The notes below the pieces were generated by a model that saw only the letters and a program-made list of their open reading frames with translations, was not told where the DNA came from and made no database searches. Shown in pieces: positions 10,570 to 22,449 of a stretch of 64,000 nt of DNA. The stretch is from Chionoecetes opilio (Eukaryota; Arthropoda; Malacostraca; Decapoda; Majidae), in NCBI GenBank assembly GCA_016584305.1, contig JACEEZ010019117.1, forward strand, positions 312,503-376,502, given 5' to 3'. Numbering within the stretch: position 1 is the stretch's first letter; every line of letters begins with the position of its first letter. The translations under genes were made by a program, and so were the position numbers.

Positions 10570-11058
10570 TAAACCCTCGCTTTTACGGACTTCTATATAA
10601 AGAATTTCGGCTTTAACAAATTTTCTGCCAGTTCGATATATGCGGGGATTTGCCGAATAAGTTCGGTAAATGTGGGGTTTAGTTCGGTGGTGGGCCGGCC
10701 AAACATGTACACGCAGGTTGGTCGGTGACTGTGAAAACAAAGTCGACCGGACGGTGCGTGACTGCGCACCGATCAGTCTAGCTTTAACCGCCCGTATCAC
10801 CTCTCACGTCCTCCCGTGCCTTACCACGTATTGTTTTCATTTTCCTGTATGCGTATAGTATTTGTGATGGCTGCAAGTACGTAAGTATACAAACTTGCAT
10901 GTAATGTAACAAAGTTCATAATACACGGAAATGGTCGGAAATTACGAACATTTACCTCATATAATGGACAAAGTTTGTTATATGCGAAAAATTTGGATCC
11001 CTCAGATATATAGTCACCCTTTTCCTCCCAATTGGTTCGTTAAAATGAGGGTTTACTG
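10567..11058 (+). mobile_element. TA-flanked MITE (CAGTAAACCCTCG ends)
   Basis: The left end CAGTAAACCCTCGCTTTTAC and the right end, inverse of CAGTAAACCCTCATTTTAAC, form terminal repeats; TA follows at 11059-11060. The first bases overlap the last three bases of the preceding element. A second copy without its left end occupies about 56020-56349. Confidence 0.75.
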
Positions 11059-12039
11059 TATACATATAAGACAATGAGTGCCGGTGCTGCCACCTAGCTA
11101 CTGTCCAAACACTTTACCCAATGGACAGCACACTCCGAAACACTTGCTTTCCTATCTTGTGTTTAGGGTCTTTGGCCTCAGGGTGCCACGGGCACGGTAT
11201 ACCCTCGGTGCCACTATACCCTTGCCCCTCATGGGGGTATTGGGGGGCATACCGTTTATATCCCCCTTTTTTACCTCAGGCTCACCATGGCCAATTGTTG
11301 TTGTTGTTGTTGTTGTTGTAGATTGTCACCTGTAAACACAGGTGACATGGGCCCTTACGCCTGATGGGGGCCCATAGGTGATAATCGAGGGACAGTGGGA
11401 GGGAGCGCAGCACTTATCGGCCGCGCGGCGGGGAAGGAGGTGGGAAGAGGAACCGTGCGGGGGCATGCATGGCCCGCTGCCACGGGGGTTGGCGTGTTAT
11501 CCCACCATCAGGTCCTTGCGCGACGACTGCTGGCTTCCTCTGGCCAATGACCTTCCTCCTGTATATACAGGGGCTATAGGGCCAGCCCCTCTATCAAATG
11601 ACCCTCTAGATACTCCTGGTTTACTGACCCGTGCTCCCCTTTTGACTCTGGCCCAGACTAGTGATATGCCCGTACCCGAGACAAGACCCTCAGAGACCCT
11701 TAATTAAGTACTCCTGGGTCCCCTAGCCAGATCAAGAATCGTTCCTGAGCTCCAGGCGACACTCCTGCCCACCTCCCTGCTACCTCTTCCCTACCTTTTT
11801 CCTCCTTGCCTCTCTCCTCTTCCGCACCAGATCCCTCCTCTACCCTTCCTCTTCCCCAACCTTCTTTGCCCTCATCTACATCATGTATAGCTACTCTTTT
11901 TCCTTACCATCCTTCTCCCTCCAGGAGAACTACAGTCCACACGGTCACCTCTTCCTCTCGCCCATACCCATCTACTTCTTCTCTCCCTCCCCCTCATTCA
12001 ACACTTTTGGTCCTCCAAAATGGGACCGTTTCTTCACCA
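11059..12039 (+). other. Probable 5' remnant of a non-LTR retrotransposon
   Basis: A (TTG)n run is at 11296-11320. From about 11378 to 11707 there is a 109-codon Pro/Arg-rich open frame, followed to 12150 by Ser/Pro-rich frames. I infer that this is the degraded start of the ORF1 region described next, because it runs into it without a boundary. No conserved domain is recognisable. Confidence 0.35.
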
Positions 12040-12960
12040 CCCCTTTCACCGCCCCCTAGTCTGATAACATCCTATATTTCCAAAGATGCCTCCAACAGCA
12101 GGTTGGCAAAGTTTCATTCCGTACTCGCCCTGACCGGTCCCATCTGGTAATACTCGTAGTTGACACTGAGTCCCAGGCTAAAGCACTGATCAACCTTACA
12201 AACCTGTACGGCAACCCATTCTACATCACGCCCGACCCCATTCTTAACACTTGCACTTGGACTGTTTCTCCCTGCTCGCCTGCCCAGTCAGTCCGTCAGG
12301 GTGGCAAGGTTGGTAGAGACGTGTGTTCGCAATGTGCAGCGTCCCTGTGCATTCGGTCAGCGGTTCGAGTCCGCCTAGTTCGTGCTGACGTGGCGGCGCT
12401 TTGTATAGTCAATAACCTTTGTAGTTGGTACTTGCAAAGTGTCTAGATAGGATGAAAATCTTATCTTATCGCCTGCCCAGTCCATGACGTTGAATGGTCC
12501 AAGTGCGCCTCTTTGTGGGTAGAGTTCTTTTTTTTTCTTTCTTATTCTCACTCTGTGTGAGTGCTACCTCTTTGCTCTTTTGGCAGAGGATTATGATGAT
12601 GTTGCTGTTTACTGCTACACCATCCCACCCCGTGGCCGCCAAAAGTACCCTACCAACATTGCCAAGATCTCATTCAAGACACAAGATCTCCCTCATAGCA
12701 TCTATGTTGGCGGGGAGCACTGCCCAGTTAAACCATACTGCCCTCCTCCCCGCCAGTGTCAGAACTGGTGTTTTGGCCACCCTGCCAGTCACTGCCGATC
12801 CCCTGTTCTCTTTTTGTGCTCAACCACGCGATGCCCGTTCCATGTGTCTCGTAACGTCGCACAGTTGTGCAAACTGTGGGAGTTCCCACAATGTCTTGTA
12901 CAGAAGCCAGATAGTAGAATATTCTAAAGATTCAGGACCATTGGCATGAGAGCAAGTGAT
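12040..12960 (+). pseudogene. Non-LTR retrotransposon ORF1 (gag-like) remnant, split by a SINE
   Basis: The first part encodes KVSFRTRPDRSHLVILVVDT, an RRM-like segment. After the SINE at 12290-12469 the frame resumes in pieces with CYTIPPRGRQKYPTNIAKIS, then HSIYVGGEHCPVKPY and a zinc-knuckle series (RQCQNWCFGHPASHC). This order is that of arthropod I-clade ORF1 proteins. Several frameshifts exist and the RT-bearing ORF2 is absent. Confidence 0.7.
12290..12469 (+). mobile_element. tRNA-derived SINE (family 1) nested in ORF1 remnant
   Basis: Related to the SINE at 6424-6607, with an A-box-like GGTTGGTAGAGA and a B-box-like GGTTCGAGTCC. It ends in ttatcttat. It is bounded by a perfect 13-bp duplication CGCCTGCCCAGTC (12277-12289 and 12470-12482). 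It therefore inserted into the retrotransposon remnant after that had settled in the intron. Confidence 0.9.
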
Positions 12961-13128
12961 GTTGTTGCGTCCATATGCACAACAGCCAGCTTTGGTTTGA
13001 AAATGAGAATAGAGAAAGTAAGAGGGAACAGAAAAGGGGATGAGGTTTAGAGGAGGAGAGGTGATGTTCCACAGATTGGAAATGAGATATAAGACCGCAA
13101 ATGTTGCAAATATATATACAGTACCCTC

Positions 13129-13724
13129 CCGAGCTTCACGCTATGCGAGTTTCGCGATCCACGAGTTTCGCGCCGAGTCCTAAATTCTTACCCTCCCGAC
13201 TTTCGCGCGTTATCTCCCCGAGTTACGCGCTGCTTCATACAAGTTTTTTTTTTTTGTTTGTTTGTTTGTTTGTTTGTTTGTTTTGGTGTGTGTGTGTGTG
13301 CCTACAGCGCCGTTAGACAGTGACCTCCAGGGGTGGGATGGTAGGCCCTCGCCCATGGTGGTGCAGACAGGATGGCTTCACCGACAGCATCCGTTAGGTG
13401 ATTCCCAACTCAAGCTCAAGCTCCAGCTCCTCTCCTCCCTCCTCTTCCTCCTCCTCTCTCCTCTACGTAGTGTTGGCCGAAGCCACCACCCTGGGAGGCG
13501 GGTCACAAACCCTTGGCTAACACCCAGTACCCATTCACTGCTGGGTGGACAGGGGCTTGGGGCATTTTCAGGATATTTTTTTGGGGAAAAAGTGAGTCTT
13601 ATAAACTGTAAAATACGGTAGGTACACCTCGCACCGGACTAAATAAGCATTTTTACAGGGTTTTCAATACCCGAGTTTCGCGCTATGCCTTGGGAAGAAA
13701 GCAAGCGCGAAACTCGGGAGGGTA

Positions 13725-13727
<3 letters not shown>
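13129..13727 (+). mobile_element. TA-flanked element (CAGTACCCTCCCGAG ends) containing reverse SINE sequences
   Basis: The terminal repeats start CAGTACCCTCCCGAG, with words gcgaaactcg/cgagtttcgcg repeated subterminally. TA is at 13127-13128 and 13728-13729. The interior includes minus-strand SINE sequence at about 13310-13400 (shared with 55690-55870) and 13480-13560 (shared with 62580-62670). A right-end remnant of the same family is at 55900-56017. Confidence 0.8.

Positions 13728-13771
<44 letters not shown>
13728..13771. repeat. (TA)n microsatellite
   Basis: An alternating TA run of about 44 bp starts at the right target site of the element at 13129-13727. Confidence 0.9.
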
Positions 13772-13773
<2 letters not shown>

Positions 13774-14640
13774 GTATATGTATAAAGTTAGAGGAAGTAT
13801 CAAGACACCTCGTGTTATCACCGTTAAGTCGGTCCAACCTGGGGACATTTGTGGTCCCCTTACTAGTTAGGGACTCCGAGACAGGGTTATTGGCAGCCAT
13901 CAATAGATATAAAATTTTGGAGTGAAGAGAGTGTAGGAGTTAAAGGTGTGTGTAGTATAGTGTGAGTAGTTAAGAGTCCTTAGAGGGCAGGCTGCAGCTA
14001 CTCTTGTATAATTGAGACATTAAGGGATGCGGTCAGAGAGGACACAGGGAATGTCAATGATAAGTTTGTAGTACCACCTCTCCCTTGGTTTTATAGCAGT
14101 TTAATTTCCTGGAGCCAGTTTTAACTACTGTATTTCAGTAGATAGGTTATAGTTCACCATATGTAGTAGTGATTTCTATGAGTAAGGATCTTTTTGAAAA
14201 ACTCAGGAAAATGTTAATTTAACCATGGTGATAGTGATCATTTAATCATGCAAATGTCCTAATGTTATTACACCTTAAATAATTGAGTTAACTCACCTTC
14301 CGTCATAATGGGAAATCACTGGGGGTTGGAGTTGGAGTCTAAGCCAAGCAGAAATTTAGAGCATTCAAACACACATGTCTGTTTATAAGTTTTTTACAAC
14401 AGGTAGTTTGGTAATTTAGAGTGTTGGAATACTACAGTTCAAATAAGATAAAATCATGATAAACATTACATTGAAATTTGTCTTATCTGTTATCTGAAAT
14501 CTGTTTGTTGTCTGAAAGACACCTGATCATGATACACATTATGTATATCTTATGCATGACACGTCACGACATCCACTGTAACTCAGCACTGCTTGCCCGC
14601 TCCTGGCATAAGATACTTATTTCTTCTCCAAATTTAACAG

Positions 14641-14793
14641 CAGGCAAAAAAGGTGCGCAACAAGGAGAAGCCACTGCTGCGGAAGAAGAGCGAACTCCCC
14701 CATGATCAATACACAATCAAGGCATTGAGTGACCACAAGCGTGCTGATGACTATCTCACCACCTCCCCAGAACTGGCTGCCACCACTAGCTAG
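14641..14793 (+). CDS. PPP2R5: B56 terminal coding exon
   Basis: The exon encodes [20 protein letters not shown] followed by [19 protein letters not shown] and [11 protein letters not shown], then TAG. The block KKSELPxDxYTIKALxxHKRA is the conserved basic C-terminal segment of gamma/delta-type B56 subunits. The phase is 0, matching the end of exon f. The acceptor is aacagcag, with two AGs three bases apart (exon start 14641 or 14644), so the first Gln may be optional. Confidence 0.93.
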   Translation, partial: QAKKVRNKEKPLLRKKSELPHDQYTIKALSDHKRADDYLTTSPELAATTS

Positions 14794-16170
14794 ACCGCGC
14801 CAATAGTGCCGCAGCGGCAGGACGAGGTATGAATGCAGTCTGATAGCTGACACGGCTTTGAGGCCACAGAGCAAAGTCATCCAGCAGCATGGTGCCAGAG
14901 GGTGGGTGGGGGTGGAAGTGGTCTCAAGGACTTAGTAGGCTATCAACCAATGGGAATGGCTCACAAGGTTTCTCTTGGCTTACTAAACCGAGACGGCAAA
15001 AGTTGAACATCCCCGCGGGTTATTAACTTCGGATAATCCTTCATAAATGCCTTTTCTGGTTATGACAGACCAAAGTGGGTGTAACATTAATGGGGTTTGT
15101 ATTAGTTTTCATAACTAAACTAATGTCAAGTGCATGTACCTAATGGGGAAGATAAGTTAACAGGTTGTATTCCTTAAAATCTTCTTTTGAGGATTTTGTA
15201 CTTTACAGATCAAAAAAATTATTATTAAACCAAGCATATTCCATTTATGTGATGATGTACAGTAACACAGATCTTCAAAATATTTTTGAGCTTGAAGATG
15301 CAATTATAACACTCCAGCAAACTCCTGAAAACCTCACAGTGTAGTTTGACTAGGCACTCTATGCCATATGTTAAGTTCATGAAAGTGTACTGCTAATGGG
15401 AGAGCCTGTGAAGTAGGAATCTCCATCATACCTGCCCCGAGGGCCAACAAGAACAGGTGAAACACATGTTAAGGAGCATGAGCTTGAATGTTGATTATTC
15501 AGAGCATGTGGAATCTTTCATATTTTAAGATTTATAAATTGCCATTTGACGATCTGCAAAGTTCAAGTTACCAAATCGCAGACAAGAGAGAGAAAAGGTA
15601 TATTTTGCACCTAAAAAGTACATCATAAATGGGCTGATGTTGTTATACTTAAAGAAAATGTGCACTTGTTTATGCCTGTTTATGAATGTGGTATTGCTAC
15701 TTAATTTTTGTAATTATTTTCAAAATTGAGTTTGGCCTTAGTGTTATTGAACAAATCTGAATCACATTCATGTAAATGGCTGCTTCACTTTTCAATGAAG
15801 AGTTTTTTCTTTCCATACATAAGATCTTCCAAATATGTGGGATGGCACTTGACGTAACGCAAGTCACTCACAAATGTTGGAAACAATTTCCAATTTGCAC
15901 ATCATAACATACAAAATGACACTTATGATATTACAACAGGACTAACATTTTAAAGAAATTGATACATTTTTACAGAGCCATAAATTCTACGAAAACAATA
16001 AATTTCACAAAATAATTAATTTCCCAAGAAATTATAAGTTACAAAAAACAAAAACAAAAGAAACTAACCCTTGGCAATATTTTTCCCTCACATTCTCCTT
16101 TCGCTCATTCATACTAAAATTGTGTTTTGTTTGTTTGATCATCTTTCTTAGCTTCAATAAAGAATGGGCA
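14794..16170 (+). other. B56 3' untranslated region and downstream (inferred)
   Basis: No coding signal. Possible polyadenylation signals are ATTAAA at 15224 and AATAAA at 15997 and 16156. Without transcript data the true end is unknown. A segment at about 15085-15240 is repeated directly, with about 80-90 percent similarity by eye, at 16503-16650. Confidence 0.45.
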
Positions 16171-16650
16171 GGATTTATCTATAGAGGAGGTGCAGTGTTT
16201 ATGCGTAGAGTAACATACGTGCTTTGTTCAATACTTTTTCAACAATTGAAATGTTAATACTATTTAGGATCTCATTCTCATATTTCATTAACTTATCAAC
16301 TCATTCTGCATTCAGGTTGTTGCTACTTGACTTTATACAGGGTTGTGCAAGATACAGGAGTCATGGTGGCAAAGTCACTGCTTTAAGATATCTGTGTGTG
16401 CTATTACAGTATATTGTCATTTCACCAACTATCTGCTCATTTCAGCACCTTATGATTTGAGAAATTAAAGTAAACTTAAGTTTTCAAAATCACATGAACA
16501 CTAAAAGGGTTTGTATCAGTTTTCATAACTAAGCTACGTAATGTCTAATGCATGTACGTACCTAATGGAGAAGATGAAGGTTGTATTCTTTAAGATCTTT
16601 GGAGGATTTTGTACTCATCAGATCAAAGTTATCATTATTCATTATGAGAA
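15085..16650 (+). repeat. Pair of direct repeats of about 150 bp
   Basis: 15085-15240 and 16503-16650 share words such as agttttcataacta, gcatgtac, cctaatgg, aggttgtattc and gaggattttgtac in the same order. The nature of the unit is unknown. The intervening sequence is unique. Confidence 0.7.
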
Positions 16651-17715
16651 AAGCATATAATGAAGTGTAACACCCACAAAGGCATTGCAACAACTTAGAG
16701 GACATTGGTTACATGTTTGGTTCAGGATGTAACCACCCACAGGCATGCATGTACACATTTTCTTGACTCAGCCATGTTAGGGTTGGTGGTCATGGAAGAC
16801 TGATGCACCCATCACACGTCAGCAACTGTCATAAAAGGAGCCATCATACATATAGATTAGTTTCTTATAAAGGTTGTTAGTTTAATTAGTGCAAGCCTTG
16901 GTATATTTTCACAAGAAAGGAAGATAGCTAACAATGGTGTATATGACAACTGTACTTCAAGTGATGTTTGGTGTTAAGGAGCAAAAGCTGGGTTTTCTTT
17001 ACAGCTGCTGGAAAGCTAACCCAGGCCGTGCTTACAAGGGTTACACTATAGGTAATAAATATGTAACATAGCATTAGATAACCTATGTGGAATATGTTGT
17101 GTTATTTTGTTCAGATAGTTATAACCAGAGTTTATCGGAAGATTATGTTGCTGTGTATTTTAGAATTATATCTTCATATTCCATAGATATATACTGATTT
17201 AGTAAAGTAACACATTAAATTTTTATGAGCTTCATTTGTCTTCGAGGTGTAGGAATTAAAAGATCACCCTAACCATCACTTTGATTGTATGCATGTACAT
17301 GATGACCCCAGTAGCAGGAGCTCTGGCCAATGGTAGTGATGCCAAGTATCTGCATGTTTTTGTGGTCATTGAACTAGGTCTTGCAATGTTGTCCTTGTAA
17401 GGCTTGTTTTGGTGTCACATAACTATAGCAACATCACATAAATATCCAAGGCTTGGCAAAGTGAATCATTGTAGACACGAGACTGTTAACCAAAGCCTGC
17501 TTAGTAAGTTCTATACCAGCAGTGCTCTGTGGGTTAATTTTTCACCCTCATCCAGCTGTACTCACCCTCACCCTAATTCTTAAGTTATTTCAGTCAAGAC
17601 CATGAAACGGGAATCCGAGCCTTATTAAACATATATTAAGATTTTCCTTCCTGATCTTTCTTTCAACACTTCTCTTGTACTAAGTGAATTATAATGACAA
17701 GGGAGCTTTTTTTTT

Positions 17716-17858
<143 letters not shown>

Positions 17859-18504
17859 CTGCCAGGATATTGAAGTTACAGTGAATTATAGCCTGACGTG
17901 ATTATATTCCTATATTATCGATTTGCTTTCCATGATATATTTTTTCTTAGTCACTCAAGGAATAGATCCTATTGGCTGTCTGTCAGATTGGCACATGACA
18001 CATTTCAGCAGCAAACCCTTTATCTTGGTTTGGGAGGCTTATGTGGATGTTTTGTCCGTGAGAAATTATCAACTTTTGTAGCAATGTTTGTTGTTTGTTA
18101 TCCCTGCCACATCCTAGATGAATACCTGGTTAAAAATGCAAATTTATCTTGATCAATATTGTTTTCTTTACGTAGTTGCAGTTTTGGTAAAAATTACCAA
18201 TTATTGTGACCAGATTTTGATTCAGTGGGAATTGAATATGCATCAAACACTATACTAGTAACAACATTCACGATACAAGGAAGGAAGTATATATGTTCAA
18301 AAATTCAGAGGAAATATGATCATGACAACTACACAAATGAACCCAACTCTGCATAGATTTTTTTTTTCTCCCTCTCTTTGAAACTTTTTTTACAATTTTG
18401 CTATTTTTTACATTGTGGCACATAACATTCCTGATCTTTCATTGCAAGGGTCCACATGCACACACCCAAACTCATGTACACACTCTATAGCCACACCTAA
18501 AGGA

Positions 18505-18725
18505 GGGAAGGATTGCCACTCATCTTCTGTCGGGATTTCGAGATCACAACTCCACCGCTTACATCCCTTACCTATTCTATATTAGATGAACAGGGGCTGA
18601 AATGTGTAAGGAGACGAGCTCAAATTTCCTCTGCCCAGCTGGGCATTCGAACCCATGTCCTCTCAGACCTAATGGACTTCTTGGTTATGATCCGAGCATG
18701 CTAAACACCACCACTGGGCCACTAG
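18505..18725 (-). mobile_element. tRNA-derived SINE, reverse orientation
   Basis: On the minus strand an A-box-like region (gtggtgtttagcatgctcgg) is followed, at tRNA-like distance, by the B-box-like CATGGGTTCGAATG. The body beyond is about 150 bp. The family is not the same as the other SINEs in the window, judging from the body words. Confidence 0.55.
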
Positions 18726-19300
18726 AATACATAAAGTCTCCATAAATCAGTATTAATCCAAAAACTGGATACTAGGAGATTTTCTTCATTGATAGGCACT
18801 GTGTTCGTTTCAACCAAAACTTGAAGGTGGAGTTTTGGTGAAGAAAATATATGAATAAAGAATCATGCTTTCTTGACAGTCTTGGTATATTTTCATACGT
18901 GAAAGCGGTGGCACGCCCTGTATGTCCACTTGGGTCTATTGGATAAAAACTGGATAGGAGCTTGAGACCACAAAAAAATATTGTTCATTTACTCAGTGCT
19001 ATCATTCTCTGCAAACCTACACTACTACCGACTTTCATCACTTTCTGACAACTGATCATATCTGCTAGCTCTTAAAACCCTTGATGGAAAATTTGATTTT
19101 GTCAGATCAAAGACAAAACACATGGTATATCAATGCATGACCTCATCTTTCCCATTGTCCCTGTATAGTTGATCATCCTACCTCAAACATACATCATTCT
19201 GATGTGTTCTGTGAAGCATTTCAGTAAGGTATCCAGTTATAAGAGTATGAATGCTTTACAACTATCCTCTATTCAGTTTGGCAAGGCCACTTACGATAGG

Positions 19301-19457
19301 TTAGTCCTGGCGACTCCACTTCCCCCGGCGGGGTGTGTAGCTGTGATACTTGATATCAGCCAGCATTTTATGTTGACTACTTATTTTGACAAGTAGGTTA
19401 CATCATCCAGCTCGTAGCTACCCAGCCCGCCGGGGAAAGTGGAGTCCCTGGGACTAA
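19301..19457. mobile_element. Hairpin MITE, 157 bp
   Basis: The left arm TTAGTCCTGGCGACTCCACT continues through tcccccggcgggg. The right arm is its inverse with a few mismatches, ending gggactaa. Each arm is about 48 bp around a loop of about 60 bp. No ORF. Flanks are GG on both sides, so the target duplication is uncertain. Confidence 0.75.
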
Positions 19458-22007
19458 GGTATTGTGAGTGTCCTTGCCAAAATTAATACAGTATAGTACT
19501 TACTGCTATGCTGCACAGTGACTAGGTATACTGCCCACACTACAAATCTTTACAGTGAATTGACTTGCCTGCAAATATTTTTTGTCCTCTTATGTTTTAT
19601 TTTGGTGCTGTCTACCCTAGGTTCTAGGAAACCAAGCAACTGAGATGCTAATTATGTATTATAGAAGGATAAATGTAGTGAAGCCACTTAGAAAAATTAG
19701 GCTTAACTGAGTCACAATAATTGAGTAAGTGTATAAGCCTTGTAAAGACATGAAGCATGCGTATCCTTTCATTAGGTGGGCCTAACGTAGTTTTGAAATG
19801 CACCTTATTTACTTGTCTTTTCTTTGCAATGTTAATGACAGTTCAGTTGCTTCCAAAGATGTGATTTCTATTTTGATAGCATGAGAAACTGCTCAATAAT
19901 TATTCATCATGAAAACACAAAATGTTCCAGGTATAATGTGACCTAGAATTAGGTGGATTGGACCACAATACATAAGGTTAATATGACTCAAAGAGATATA
20001 ATTTCATTTCTAGGATGTTAATCAGTCAAGGTTATACCAGCAAACTCAAATGGCCCATCATAGGGTTGTTTTATGACCCAAGAGTAGTGGCTATCAATAT
20101 TATAGTTCCAGGGTGTTAATCATGATTTGAATGAGTTACAAAAGCTATCCCTATCAAGGAAGAAAGTAAACATTATGTTGGATGGATGGTGATAAACTTT
20201 TATTTCAAATTAACACCTTATTAGTTTGATACAATTATGTTAATTATGTGTGATGGTTGTTAGCCATCATTAGAAGCAGCTGAAGATTAGTATATATTCC
20301 CACCAGGACTTTGGGACTGGTTGAGCATGATGGAAGAGTGCATTCCTGTAAGAAGACCAATCCCTACATTAGAAAAATTTACTATCCTTCCTCTTAGTTG
20401 GGACAATGGAACATTCCAGGAACTTTGGTGTGATGTATAACTTAGTGGTATACATGGTTTCTTTATATTCAATACTGACCAATGATCTGGTAGAGACCTT
20501 TTAGTTTACTAAAGTATTAGAATTGCATCAACATAACTCGCCCACTAGTAGTCACCTCTCACTTATCCGTCCTAGTGTAAGCTGTACCCAAGGTTATACA
20601 AAAGGAATGGAGACCTCAAATTTTTAGATAATATTTTTTTATAGGAGCAGTAAATTCACAAAGTAAAAGAACCATGTGAGGGAAAGCTGATGACATGTTA
20701 AGTTGTAACTCCAAAATGAGCCATCAATTAGGAGCTGGCCTCTGGTGGTGGTGGTGGCTTGTACACGTGACGCTGGGGATGATGCTTGAGGGAGACTTAG
20801 GAATAATTATTTTGCCACTCTGCAAATAAGATCACATGTTTGAAATCATTGCCTCCTGAGGGCTATGTTTCTGATGTGCAGTGGATGAGGGTGATGTGAG
20901 ACAGGCACTAGGACTGGGTATATCATCCCTGAAGTAAACTCTTGAGTTTTGAAGTCCCTTTTAGAACATGTAATTGAATGAAGTTAAATCAAATGAAATT
21001 TAATTGATGTTTTGAGTCTCAAGTAATGATAAATGCCTTTGTCATGGTGCTGAATATATGACAGACGTTGTCCACCTAATCATGCAATTTCCTTTTCATG
21101 GTTCTTACTTAAAGCACGTTAGGAAATTGCTTGGACGGAGATTCTGGAACCACCAGAATCTCTCTTCTAAGCCTTTAAACACATTCCATAGTCTCTTTCT
21201 TTCTGTAAATTACAGGGCTTATTTTTCTATTGCATGGAAAACTAAACAAAAAAGCTGATTTTGATGCATTGTCAGTATTTGTAATGTGGTAATCAGAAAC
21301 TTGCATGACATACTCGTATGGTGTGATAAACTTTGTTTTTCAGGGAATATGGCGATGGTGCCAAGGTTAGAGTCTGAACGGGAAGCTGTGCTAAGCTGTT
21401 TATACCTCAAATTATCAGACACAGAACAGGTTGGTAGCATCTGCCCGGTGCCACTCCATTACTGTTAGATTGATAACATGGCTTTCCACTTATATGTATT
21501 TCTTGCTTAATCAATTGCATCCTTGCCCAATATATGTTTTCAAATTGCTGAACCTATGTACACTAGTGTTATAAGTATTGTATACAGGCAATTGTACCTA
21601 TTTCATTAGTTAGATTATTTTGCTGAAGCTCGGTCACAAAAAATACAATGCAAATAATACGTGAATTTTCACCTGCATTACTGTTTACTTTATTACTTTC
21701 AGGTATTTTCTCAAGCATTTTGTTGAGTATAAAGACCAATGAGATATCAATATCAATCCTGTGACCAGTTTTAAACTAAAGCCAGATAAGGAGAGGTGGC
21801 TTTAAAAAAGTTTCATATAATTCTGGTATGCTTTTATCAGTATGTATATTCAGTCTTTCATTATAAAAGACTACTAAAGTTACATGAAAGACCATTGCAA
21901 TGTTTATTTTCTTCCCAACCTATTTATAGGGAAACCACTTACAACATTATACTGTATTGATGAAAGTATTGTAGGTAATTTCGTTTGTAGAAATACAACG
22001 CATATGT
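19458..22007. other. Intergenic sequence
   Basis: No supported gene. A possible exon-like stretch at 21342-21428 lies between ctttgtttttcag and gttggt, but its 28 residues match nothing I recognise and no partner exons were seen. Confidence 0.4.
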
Positions 22008-22015
22008 ATTCCTCC

Positions 22016-22449
22016 CAGACATGGGGCAATTACTGTTCATGAGTACTGTTGTAATGTAATCGATTACGATTACAGGATATGTAATCATGATTACAATCAT
22101 GATTACTGGAAGCGAAAAATGCATAAATACTAATTCAAAAGCATCCACAAAAAGCTCAGTTTCCAATGACTTAATTACTAATGATTTAGAAAAGAAGTGA
22201 TATTGATATTTGGCATCATATTCCTCGTGGTTCATCAGGGCAAGACGGCTCACGGCTCACACGTCCAGTACGTGTAAAAGTGAAAACTCTGATTATTTAT
22301 TAACCTTGTATGTATATATGTATCGACTGTGTACTAATGTAATTGCAAAAGTAATCATGATTACGATTACATTTATAATGTAATTGATTACGTACTTCAT
22401 TAAAATGAAGACTAATCATCGATTACAGAGTACGATTACCCCATGTCTG
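22016..22449. mobile_element. hAT-like MITE rich in GTAATC palindromes
   Basis: Terminal inverted repeats CAGACATGGGGCAAT and CAGACATGGGGTAAT, with near-matching 8-bp flanks ATTCCTCC (22008-22015) and GTTCCTCC (22450-22457) as expected for hAT target duplications. The subterminal regions are dense in GTAATC/GATTAC, including gtaatcgattac and gtaatcatgattac palindromes. There is no transposase. Confidence 0.75.

Larger units (their letters stand above)
4580..14640 (+). other. 10-kb final intron of the B56 gene, mostly repeats
   Basis: The intron runs from gtaagt at 4580 to a tandem acceptor at 14639/14642. It contains the 56-bp minisatellite, SINEs at 6424, 6833 and 12290, TA-flanked elements between 7309 and 13727, and a non-LTR ORF1 fragment at 12040-12960. 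Stretches with nothing recognised are 5670-6410, 6620-6830 and 13760-14638. Confidence 0.8.

Noticed and set aside
21342..21428. Possible exon (MAMVPRLESEREAVLSCLYL...) between cag and gttggt
   Set aside because: No homology recognised and no partner exons in phase nearby; splice-like edges alone are not enough.
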